The position numbers were made by a program, and so were the translations under genes. Positions 1 through 6,866 of a DNA stretch of 7,463 nucleotides are shown piece by piece. How positions within the stretch are numbered: position 1 is the first letter of the stretch; each line of letters begins with the position of its first letter. Source of the DNA: ATZT02 sp038124905 (GTDB lineage Bacteria > Actinomycetota > Actinomycetes > S36-B12 > UBA5976); assembly GCA_038124905.1 (NCBI GenBank), contig JAYPCW010000054.1, positions 1 to 7,463 of the forward strand, written 5' to 3'. The notes below the pieces were generated by a model, which was not told where the DNA came from, made no database searches, and saw only the letters and a program-made list of their open reading frames with translations.

Positions 1-1236
1 GGCGAGCAAAACTACATCGAGGTTTATGACATCTTGCATCCGTTGCAACCAATGGAGGCACCAAGACCTCTTAGAACCACTGGCTTTTATCAACGTCAGC
101 AAGAACTAGGTGGAGTATTTCTAGAAGCTAGTGGTTTTGAGCGCCCACAATGGTATGAAGCAAATAAAAATCTTCTCGCAAGCTATTCAATACCTTCGCG
201 AAATGATTGGGCAAGTCAATACTGGTCACCAATATGCGGAGCTGAAGCATTGCATGTTCGAGAAAAAGTTGGAATGTTTGACCTTACTTCCCTAAAACGA
301 TTAGAAGTAGTTGGTAAAGGCAGTCAAGAATTTTTGATGAAGATGACCACCGGAAACTTAGACAAACCAATCGGCTCGATCACTTATTGTCTAATGTTGG
401 CTGAAACTGGCGGGATTTTAAGTGACATCACAATTACAAAACTTGAAAATGATCATTTTGTAATCGGCGCTAATGGCAATGTTGATTTAATCCGCTTACA
501 AAATTATGCACCTGATACCGTTCAAGTTAGAGATATCACTAGTGGTACAGCTGTGCTAGGAGTCTTTGGACCCAATGCAAGAAAGCTCTTACAAAGTATT
601 TGTGAAGATGATCTATCTAATGATTCAATTAAATATTTTAAAGCGAAACAAACATATTTAGGCCAAGTACCGGTAACACTCTGGCGTTTGAGTTATGTTG
701 GAGAATTAGGTTTTGAAGTTTACGTAGAAGCTGATATGGCGTTAAAACTTTGGGACACTATCTGGCAAGCAGGCGAAGCATTTGAGCTCATCGCAGCTGG
801 TCGTGGTGCATTTAATTCAATGCGATTAGAAAAAGGTTACCGATCATTTGGTGCTGATATGACGAGTGAACATAACCCTTATGAAGCAGGATTAGGTTTT
901 GCAGTTAGAAAAACCGGTGGCTTTATAGGCGCTGAAGCTCTCGCAAAAGTTGATCCTGAAAAATTAGATAAGAAATTAGTGTGCTTAAAAATTCATAACA
1001 ATGAAGAAGTGGTTATGGGTAAAGAGCCAGTAATCGTTAACAATGAACCAGTCGGTTACACCACTAGCGCCTACTTTGGTCATTCAGTTGGACACCCAAT
1101 TGCTTACGCCTGGCTGCCTGTTTCATTCACAAACAAAGGCACAAAGGTTTCAATCGCTTACTTTGATAAATTAGTAAGCGCTGAAGTTGCAGCTGATCCC
1201 CTGTTTGATCCAGAAATGACGAGGTTAAAAGCATGA
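1..1236 (+). CDS. Dimethylglycine dehydrogenase/oxidase-type flavoprotein, C-terminal part (5' truncated by window edge)
   Basis: Likely oxidises dimethylglycine to sarcosine and transfers the methyl carbon to tetrahydrofolate as 5,10-methylene-THF, in the cytoplasm. The frame is open from base 1 (first residues GEQNYIEVYD), so the TTG at 34 and the ATG at 52 lie inside the gene and are not its start; 411 codons are visible. Numbering from the window edge, residues 1-55 end the FAO_M domain, with the family block LGGVFLEASGFERPQWYE. A GcvT-like folate domain follows (about 60-305), with GMFDLT at 91-96, GGILSD ending at Asp142 (the aspartate that contacts folate in GcvT proteins) and YVGELGFE at 232-239. 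A GCV_T_C barrel completes it. The block MRLEKGYRSFGADM near 274 is typical of this family. The N-terminal FAD domain is off-window. Substrate choice is inferred: sarcosine dehydrogenase has the same architecture, but sarcosine oxidase is encoded directly downstream. Oxidase and dehydrogenase cannot be separated from this part. Its TGA stop overlaps the soxB start. Confidence 0.85.
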   Translation, partial: GEQNYIEVYDILHPLQPMEAPRPLRTTGFYQRQQELGGVFLEASGFERPQWYEANKNLLASYSIPSRNDWASQYWSPICGAEALHVREKVGMFDLTSLKRLEVVGKGSQEFLMKMTTGNLDKPIGSITYCLMLAETGGILSDITITKLENDHFVIGANGNVDLIRLQNYAPDTVQVRDITSGTAVLGVFGPNARKLLQSICEDDLSNDSIKYFKAKQTYLGQVPVTLWRLSYVGELGFEVYVEADMALKLWDTIWQAGEAFELIAAGRGAFNSMRLEKGYRSFGADMTSEHNPYEAGLGFAVRKTGGFIGAEALAKVDPEKLDKKLVCLKIHNNEEVVMGKEPVIVNNEPVGYTTSAYFGHSVGHPIAYAWLPVSFTNKGTKVSIAYFDKLVSAEVAADPLFDPEMTRLKA

Positions 1237-2474
1237 GTGGGCCATTAACTCGCCGGCGTACAGCTGAACTTCCAGAACATCCAGATTTCTTATGGCGCAA
1301 GCCTGAATTAAAAAAGGCTTATGACGTCATCATTATTGGTGCCGGCGGGCATGGGTTGGCTACTGCTTATTACTTAGCAAAAAATTTTGGAATTACTAAT
1401 GTGGCAGTACTTGAAAAAGGCTGGCTAGCTGGTGGAAACATGGCGAGAAACACCACCATCATTCGCTCAAATTACCTCTGGGATGAGAGTGCCGGAATTT
1501 ATGAGCACTCACTAAAACTCTGGGAAAATTTAGAAGAAGAAGTTGGTTATGAGATGTTTTTTAGCCAACGCGGGGTTATGACTTTGGCTCATAGCGTAGG
1601 TGATGTGCGCAGCAAGCAAAGAAATTTTTATGCAAACAAAGTAAACGGTATTGACACCGAATGGCTAACCCCTGAAGAAGCAAAAAAAATCGCGCCGATA
1701 TTAAACATTAGTGACAAAATTCGTTATCCCATTATGGGCGCAACTTATCAGGCCCGCGGTGGCATTGCTAAACATGATTGGGTTGCCTGGGGGTACGCAA
1801 AAGCTGCTGATGATATGGGTGTAGATCTAATTCAGGGATGCGAAGTAACTGGTATCAAAGTTGAAAAAGGCAAAGTCCAAGGCGTTGAAACCAATTTAGG
1901 ATTTATTGCAGCAAACAAAGTCGCTCTAGCGGCGGCGGGCCATACCTCAACTCTGACACAAATGGCTGGATTTAGAGTTCCCTTACAGAGTCGCACTTTA
2001 CAAGCTTTGGTATCAGAACTACTTGAACAAGTATTAGATACAGTAATTATGAGTGGAGCGGTGCACGTTTATGTAAGTCAAGCTCACAAGGGTGAGTTGG
2101 TTATGGGTGCGGGTACAGATGCCTTTAATTCCTATACCCAGCGCGGTGGCTTTCATGTAATCGAACACCAATTAGCAGCAGCATGCGAACTATTTCCGAT
2201 TTTTTCTCGCGCCCACCTGTTAAGAACTTGGGGTGGGATTGTAGACATTGCGCCTGATGCCTCGCCGATTTTAGGTTTAACTCCTGTTGAAAATCTTTTT
2301 ATTAATTCTGGCTGGGGAACTGGCGGTTTCAAAGCAACTCCTGGCTCTGGTTGGGTATATGCGGACACCATTGCAAATAACCGGCCTCATGAATTGGCAA
2401 AGAACTATTCGCTTAAAAGATTTACCACCGGTCACCTAATCGATGAACACGGCGCTGCCGGTGTTGCTCACTAA
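1233..2474 (+). CDS. soxB: Sarcosine oxidase, beta subunit (heterotetrameric)
   Basis: Catalytic subunit of heterotetrameric sarcosine oxidase. It oxidises sarcosine at a noncovalent FAD and passes electrons to a covalently bound FMN, where O2 is reduced to H2O2. The 413-residue length is about normal. The dinucleotide-binding motif GAGGHG is at residues 36-41, followed by an acidic strand end (LEKG, Glu61). His181 in GGIAKHDWVAW matches the covalent-FMN histidine (His172 in Corynebacterium U-96). Lys367 in GWGTGGFKATPG matches catalytic Lys358 of the same enzyme. Both are shifted by nine residues, so the 186-residue spacing is preserved; the reference numbers are from memory. The C-terminal TGHLIDEHGAA block is also typical. 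The ATG overlaps the preceding TGA as ATGA, with GAGG at 1221-1224 as ribosome binding site, which supports this start and translational coupling. Confidence 0.96.
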   Translation: MSGPLTRRRTAELPEHPDFLWRKPELKKAYDVIIIGAGGHGLATAYYLAKNFGITNVAVLEKGWLAGGNMARNTTIIRSNYLWDESAGIYEHSLKLWENLEEEVGYEMFFSQRGVMTLAHSVGDVRSKQRNFYANKVNGIDTEWLTPEEAKKIAPILNISDKIRYPIMGATYQARGGIAKHDWVAWGYAKAADDMGVDLIQGCEVTGIKVEKGKVQGVETNLGFIAANKVALAAAGHTSTLTQMAGFRVPLQSRTLQALVSELLEQVLDTVIMSGAVHVYVSQAHKGELVMGAGTDAFNSYTQRGGFHVIEHQLAAACELFPIFSRAHLLRTWGGIVDIAPDASPILGLTPVENLFINSGWGTGGFKATPGSGWVYADTIANNRPHELAKNYSLKRFTTGHLIDEHGAAGVAH

Positions 2475-2482
2475 GGAATTAA

Positions 2483-2764
2483 ATGCTCTCTATTGATTGC
2501 CCTTGGTGCGGCGCGCGTGATGAAACAGAATTTCATTACGGATCACAAGCTCACGTGTCATATCCCGAAAATCCAGATCAATTAAGCGATGAAGCTTGGG
2601 CTGAATATATTTTCTATCGCGATAACCCAAAAGGTTGGTATCAAGAGCGCTGGGTACACACAGCCGGCTGCAGGCGCTGGTTCAACCTCTGGCGAAATAC
2701 TGCAACCCATCAATTTGGGCCAAGCTATAAGCCTTTTACTCAAGCACCTGAGAGGCCGCAATGA
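2483..2764 (+). CDS. soxD: Sarcosine oxidase, delta subunit (zinc-binding)
   Basis: Small structural subunit of heterotetrameric sarcosine oxidase, with no catalytic role of its own; it carries one zinc ion. The 93-residue product starts MLSIDCPWCG. Cys6, Cys9, His59 and Cys63 are all present at the positions known as zinc ligands in the corynebacterial enzyme, which makes this assignment very specific. The family blocks FHYGSQAHVSYP, YIFYRDNPKGW and ERWVHTAGCRRWF are intact. The start has AGGA at 2474-2477, five bases upstream of the ATG and overlapping the soxB TAA. The gene is 8 nt from soxB and overlaps soxA by an ATGA junction, in the standard soxB-D-A-G order. The longest overlapping frame here (2589-2774) is a shadow of this gene. 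Confidence 0.96.
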   Translation: MLSIDCPWCGARDETEFHYGSQAHVSYPENPDQLSDEAWAEYIFYRDNPKGWYQERWVHTAGCRRWFNLWRNTATHQFGPSYKPFTQAPERPQ

Positions 2765-5454
2765 GCCTAGTTAATTTTGAATTTGATGCAAAAATCCTAA
2801 GTGGGCAGAAAGGTGAGCCACTAGCTGCAGCATTACTTAAAAATGGAATAAAAACCTTTACCGAAAGCACTTACCTTTCTCGTCCTCGTGGAGTTATGGC
2901 ACTAGGCGCTGAGGAGCCGTGTGCTTTAGTGCAAATTGACTCTGGCGCCGGGGAACCAATGTTTCCCGCAACTCAAGTTGAATTGGTAGCTGGACTAGCT
3001 GCTAGAGGTTTAGCTGGTATTGGGGATCTCCCAAACGTTAATGATGATGCGCGTTACGACAAAGCAAATCGTCATGTTGAAGTATTAATTATTGGCGCAG
3101 GATTAGCTGGCTTACGAGCAGCTAAATCAGCAATTAAAAAGAATCAACGCGTGATGCTAATTGATGATGCCCCCACTCCAGGTGGCTTTGCTTCTCAAAG
3201 TAATCAAGTAATTGACCCAGAACTATTAGCGGTACTCGAGGCACCAAATTTGGTACACCTGCAAAGAACTACTGCAGTTGGACTTTATGACCAAGGTTAT
3301 GTAGTAGCAATTGAACGAAGAACTGACCACCTAGCTGCCAACTATGATCCAAAAATAGCTCGCATTAGAACTTGGCACATCCGAGCAAAAGAAATAATTT
3401 TAGCGACCGGGGCTTTTCAAAGATACTTAGTTTTCCCTAATAACGATCGCCCCGGAATCATGCTTTCTCATGCGGCAGCTACCTATGTAGATAAATACCA
3501 GGTAAATATTTTTAAAAATGCAGTAGTAGTAACTGTTGATGATCAAGGTTATTTAGATGCATTGCGACTTCATAAAAACGGTGTAAAAGTACATGCGATC
3601 GTAGATGTTCGCTCTAAAGTTTCAGGGAATTTAGTCAATGAAGTCAAATCTCTGGGAATCGAGCTATTTTTTAATTCGACCATAACAAATAGTGGTGCAG
3701 ATCAAAATGGCGAATTAAGTTCGGTTGAAATTTCGCAGGTAGACCTGTCTGGGAAAAATATAGATAAAACAAAAGAAATCTCATGTGATTTGCTTGCGGT
3801 TTCTGGAGGCTGGACACCCACGGTGCACTTAGCTACTTTTATAGGGATCAAACCAAAGTGGATTAAAGAAAAAGCTGCCTTTGTTTTACAAGATCTCCCT
3901 AAGGGTATTAGTGCAGTAGGTACAGTTGCCGGTGACTTTGGCAAAGTTGCAAACCCGCCTGCGATATTTTTTGGAATTTTGCCAGAAGATGAATTAGCGC
4001 AGGTGAGTTTCATAGATTTACAACGTGACGCAACGGTTCGTGATTTAAAGCGAGCCACTGGCGCCGGATTAACTTCGATTGAACACATCAAGCGTTACAC
4101 CACAATTGGTACGGCACATGATCAAGGAAAAACCAGCGGCACCACCACCATTGGTTTACTTTCACAACTAATAAATAAAGAGCCGCAAGAAATTGGCACA
4201 CTCACCTTCCGGCCTCCCTATATTCCTGTTCCCTTTGCTGCGCTTGCAGGTCGTGATCGAGGTGAACTTTCAGATCCAATTCGCACTACTCCAATTCATC
4301 AATGGCATCAAGAAGCTGGTGCTCCATTTGAAGATGTTGGTCAATGGAAGCGGCCATGGTATTTCCCGTTAGCTGATGAAGATATGGATCAAGCAGTTGC
4401 CCGCGAGTGCCTAGCTGCAAGAAACCAGGTAGCGGTTATGGACGCGTCAACTTTAGGAAAAATCGATATTCAAGGGCCTGATGCAGCGGAATTTTTAGAT
4501 CGCATCTATACCAACATGTTTTCCACTTTAAAAATCAATCATTCACGCTACGGATTGATGTGTGGAGTGGATGGAATGGTTTTTGATGACGGTGTAACTA
4601 CCCGTTTAGGTGAAAATCATTTTTTAATGACAACCACAACAAGTGGAGCGGCAAAAGTTTTAGATTGGCTAGAAGAGTGGCTGCAAACAGAATGGCCTGA
4701 ATTAAAGGTTTATTGCACTTCAGTGACTGAGCATTGGTCAACAGTTGCCATCGTCGGGCCCAAATCAAGAGAGTTGATGAAAAAGCTCTCTCCTGATTTA
4801 GATGTCAGCAATGACGCTTTCCCATTTATGACTAATCAATTTGCTAAGGTCGCTGAAGTACCAGCACGAATCGCGAGAATTTCTTTTTCTGGTGAATTAG
4901 CTTATGAAATAAATGTTGAAGCAATTTATGGGCTTCATGTTTGGAACGCAGTAATTGAACATGGAAAAGAGTTTGGAATTACTCCATATGGAACAGAAAC
5001 AATGCACGTTTTGCGTGCCGAAAAAGGTTTTGTAATTGTCGGCCAAGAAACTGACGGTACGCAAACTCCTCAAGATTTAGCTATGGATTGGATCGTTTCA
5101 AAAAAGAAAGACTTTATTGGAAAGCGCTCATTCTCAAGAAGCGACACCGCTCGTGAAGGTCGACATCAATTAGTTGGGGTGCTACCAACTGATAAAAAAG
5201 CTTTGCTTCCAGAAGGTTCATATCTAGTGGCAAAAGATTCAAGTCAAGCAGTGGTTGGTAGTAATCACTTAGGACATGTAACTAGTTTTTATTACTCAGC
5301 GGAATTAGATAGAACTTTTGGTTTAGCGATACTTGAAAATGGCAAAAACCGAATCGGCGAAAAATTAATGGTTCCAATATTTGACGAAAAAGTTGAGGTT
5401 GAAATAACCGAGCCTATTTTTTATGATAAAGAAAATTTGAGGCGTGATGGCTGA
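2761..5454 (+). CDS. soxA: Sarcosine oxidase, alpha subunit (heterotetrameric)
   Basis: Large subunit of heterotetrameric sarcosine oxidase. It binds NAD+, contributes to the FMN interface and carries the folate domain where the methyl group of sarcosine becomes 5,10-methylene-THF. Domain order: a ferredoxin-like N-terminal fold without the iron-sulfur cysteines (about 1-65, with SRPRG at 40-44 and GAEEPCALV at 49-57); a dinucleotide-binding domain with GAGLAG at 112-117; a second nucleotide-binding module (about 253-282); the conserved ATGAGLTSIEHIKRYTTIG near 432-450 and AHDQGKTSG at 452-460; then GcvT-like and GCV_T_C domains (about 515-890) with DGMVFDDG at 604-611, FSGELAYE at 709-716 and GHVTSFYYS at 838-846. 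At 897 residues it is shorter than the roughly 965 residues of the corynebacterial and Arthrobacter enzymes; the loss lies mainly in the linker at about 65-105. GAGG at 2752-2755 precedes the ATG, which overlaps the soxD stop as ATGA. Confidence 0.95.
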   Translation: MSLVNFEFDAKILSGQKGEPLAAALLKNGIKTFTESTYLSRPRGVMALGAEEPCALVQIDSGAGEPMFPATQVELVAGLAARGLAGIGDLPNVNDDARYDKANRHVEVLIIGAGLAGLRAAKSAIKKNQRVMLIDDAPTPGGFASQSNQVIDPELLAVLEAPNLVHLQRTTAVGLYDQGYVVAIERRTDHLAANYDPKIARIRTWHIRAKEIILATGAFQRYLVFPNNDRPGIMLSHAAATYVDKYQVNIFKNAVVVTVDDQGYLDALRLHKNGVKVHAIVDVRSKVSGNLVNEVKSLGIELFFNSTITNSGADQNGELSSVEISQVDLSGKNIDKTKEISCDLLAVSGGWTPTVHLATFIGIKPKWIKEKAAFVLQDLPKGISAVGTVAGDFGKVANPPAIFFGILPEDELAQVSFIDLQRDATVRDLKRATGAGLTSIEHIKRYTTIGTAHDQGKTSGTTTIGLLSQLINKEPQEIGTLTFRPPYIPVPFAALAGRDRGELSDPIRTTPIHQWHQEAGAPFEDVGQWKRPWYFPLADEDMDQAVARECLAARNQVAVMDASTLGKIDIQGPDAAEFLDRIYTNMFSTLKINHSRYGLMCGVDGMVFDDGVTTRLGENHFLMTTTTSGAAKVLDWLEEWLQTEWPELKVYCTSVTEHWSTVAIVGPKSRELMKKLSPDLDVSNDAFPFMTNQFAKVAEVPARIARISFSGELAYEINVEAIYGLHVWNAVIEHGKEFGITPYGTETMHVLRAEKGFVIVGQETDGTQTPQDLAMDWIVSKKKDFIGKRSFSRSDTAREGRHQLVGVLPTDKKALLPEGSYLVAKDSSQAVVGSNHLGHVTSFYYSAELDRTFGLAILENGKNRIGEKLMVPIFDEKVEVEITEPIFYDKENLRRDG
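5439..5442 (+). promoter_or_regulatory. Ribosome binding site of soxG, inside soxA
   Basis: GAGG lies within the last codons of soxA. Its spacing is four bases to the ATG at 5447 but only one to the GTG at 5444, so it favours the ATG. With the 8-nt overlap it suggests translation of soxG is coupled to soxA. Seen directly; function inferred. Confidence 0.6.
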
Positions 5455-6007
5455 TTTAACAAAATTTAGAAAAAGCCCATTAAATGGCGAAAGCTTTGGA
5501 GACTCCAAGAAAGTCTTGATCAAAGAAATTCCTTTTCTAAGATCTTTTGACCTACGAGTAGCTCCCGGCAGCAAAGCTGCGATAGAGATTGAAAATGCGC
5601 TAAAAATCAAGCTTCCGCAACAAGTTGGACTTACCGCAAAGCAAGAGGTCACTTGTCTGGCTTTGGGCCCAGATTGGTGGCTATTGGTAGCTGTAAACGA
5701 TTTAATAATTGCTGCTCTGCAACAAAAATTAAAAAGTGAATTTGTCTCTTTAGTTGATGTCTCTTCTCAACGAACTTGCATCGAAGTTTCTGGTTTTTGG
5801 GCAAAATCAGTTTTAGAACATGCCTGGGAACAAGATTTAGATGAAGTTACATTTCCCGTTGGCTCTTGTTCACAGGGCCTGATGGCACGGTGCCCTACAA
5901 TCATCCATAAAACAGCTGCTAATAATTATCGACTCTACGTAAGAAGCTCATTCGCCGAACATCTTTATAAATTTTTAGTTGATGCCTCGACTGAATATCT
6001 AAACTAG
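5447..6007 (+). CDS. soxG: Sarcosine oxidase, gamma subunit
   Basis: Smallest catalytically silent partner in heterotetrameric sarcosine oxidase; it has a GcvT-like fold and packs against the other subunits. The 186-residue product shows the family pattern: a KSPL motif near the N-terminus (9-12), KEIPFLRSFDLRVAPGS (26-42), a conserved LGPDWWLLV (73-81), VDVSSQRTCIEVSG (103-116) and the C-terminal YRLYVRSSFAEHLYKFLVDA (161-180). Overall identity to better-known SoxG proteins looks modest, as is normal for this fast-evolving subunit, but the pattern and the position directly after soxA leave little doubt. The frame can also start at a GTG at 5444, one codon earlier; the ATG is preferred because GAGG at 5439-5442 lies only one base from the GTG but four from the ATG. 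The gene overlaps the soxA 3' end by 8 nt. Confidence 0.93.
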   Translation: MADLTKFRKSPLNGESFGDSKKVLIKEIPFLRSFDLRVAPGSKAAIEIENALKIKLPQQVGLTAKQEVTCLALGPDWWLLVAVNDLIIAALQQKLKSEFVSLVDVSSQRTCIEVSGFWAKSVLEHAWEQDLDEVTFPVGSCSQGLMARCPTIIHKTAANNYRLYVRSSFAEHLYKFLVDASTEYLN

Positions 6008-6014
6008 GAGAAAA

Positions 6015-6866
6015 ATGACTGCAACAATTTTAGATGGAAAAGCTACTGCCGCAAAAGTTAAGGCAGACTTAGCAAATCGAGTTGCAGCATTAAAGGCCAA
6101 AGGTGTCAATCCTGGTTTAGGAACAATTTTGGTTGGAGATGATCCAGGATCGCATGCTTATGTAGGCGGAAAGCATAAAGACTGTCAAGAAGTTGGTATT
6201 GCTTCGATCCGCGTAGATTTACCTGCCAGTTCTACTGAAGCAGATGTCTTAAAAGCAGTACACGAACTTAATGATGACCAAAACTGCACTGGCTACATTG
6301 TGCAATTGCCCTTGCCAAAAGGAATAGATACCAACAAAATTCTTGAAGCAATGAATCCTGAAAAAGATGCTGATGGATTACATCCCGTAAATTTAGGGCG
6401 ATTAGTACTCGGCCAAGCTGCTCCGCTTCCTTGCACTCCCAGAGGAATCGTTGAACTACTTCGTGAATATAAAGTCAATATCGATGGCGCACATGTAGCA
6501 GTAGTAGGTCGAGGAGTAACCGTAGGTCGGCCAATTGGCTTACTTTTAACTAGAAAATCTGAAAATGCAACCGTAACTCTTTGTCACACAGGTACAAAAA
6601 ATATAGAAGATTTCACCAAACAAGCAGACATCATTGTTGCCGCAGCTGGTGTTGCTCACTTAATTAAACCCAACATGATCAAACCTGGAAGCGCATTGCT
6701 CGATGTTGGCATAACTAGAACTGAACAAGGTTTAGTTGGCGATATCGATCCTGCCGTTAAAGATATCGCTGGTTTTTTTGCACCCATGCCTGGAGGCACT
6801 GGCCCGATGACCCGTGCCATGCTTTTGGCAAATGTGGTTGACACTGCTGAAAGATTAAACCCATGA
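6015..6866 (+). CDS. folD: Bifunctional methylene-THF dehydrogenase / methenyl-THF cyclohydrolase
   Basis: Cytosolic enzyme that oxidises 5,10-methylene-THF with NADP+ and hydrolyses methenyl-THF to 10-formyl-THF, reversibly. The 283-residue length is typical. Tyr49 and Lys53 in the YVGGK motif are the catalytic pair of the family (Tyr52/Lys56 in the human enzyme, from memory). Gln97 sits in VQLPLP, Asp118/Asp120 in KDADGLHPVN, and CTPRG is at 140-144. The Rossmann motif VVGRGVTVGRP (163-173) is the form common in actinobacterial FolD. The signature PMPGGTGPMT is at 258-267. A strong AGGAG at 6006-6010 overlaps the soxG TAG and lies four bases from the ATG. The downstream gene starts in an ATGA overlap. 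Its place between soxG and a choline-dehydrogenase gene suggests it handles methylene-THF made by SoxA and the upstream flavoprotein. Whether it is the only folD of the genome cannot be told here. Confidence 0.97.
   Translation: MTATILDGKATAAKVKADLANRVAALKAKGVNPGLGTILVGDDPGSHAYVGGKHKDCQEVGIASIRVDLPASSTEADVLKAVHELNDDQNCTGYIVQLPLPKGIDTNKILEAMNPEKDADGLHPVNLGRLVLGQAAPLPCTPRGIVELLREYKVNIDGAHVAVVGRGVTVGRPIGLLLTRKSENATVTLCHTGTKNIEDFTKQADIIVAAAGVAHLIKPNMIKPGSALLDVGITRTEQGLVGDIDPAVKDIAGFFAPMPGGTGPMTRAMLLANVVDTAERLNP

Noticed and set aside
2153..2371. Minus-strand open frame of 72 residues inside soxB
   Set aside because: Antisense shadow of the conserved SoxB C-terminal region; no independent support.
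2589..2774. Plus-strand 61-residue open frame overlapping soxD
   Set aside because: Out-of-frame with soxD, whose zinc ligands and length are exactly as expected; no reason to assume a nested gene.
3702..4091. Minus-strand open frame of 129 residues inside soxA
   Set aside because: It lies wholly within a well-supported coding sequence, has low-complexity composition without a recognisable domain, and is best explained as a shadow frame.
2761..5454. SoxA as a frameshifted or deleted pseudogene because of its short length
   Set aside because: The frame is uninterrupted, all expected domains and conserved blocks are present in order, and the shortening is confined to a linker region.
5365..5652. 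Minus-strand open frame of 95 residues across the soxA/soxG junction
   Set aside because: Antisense to two confident genes, no recognisable family; the hydrophobic look comes from reverse reading of AT-rich codons.
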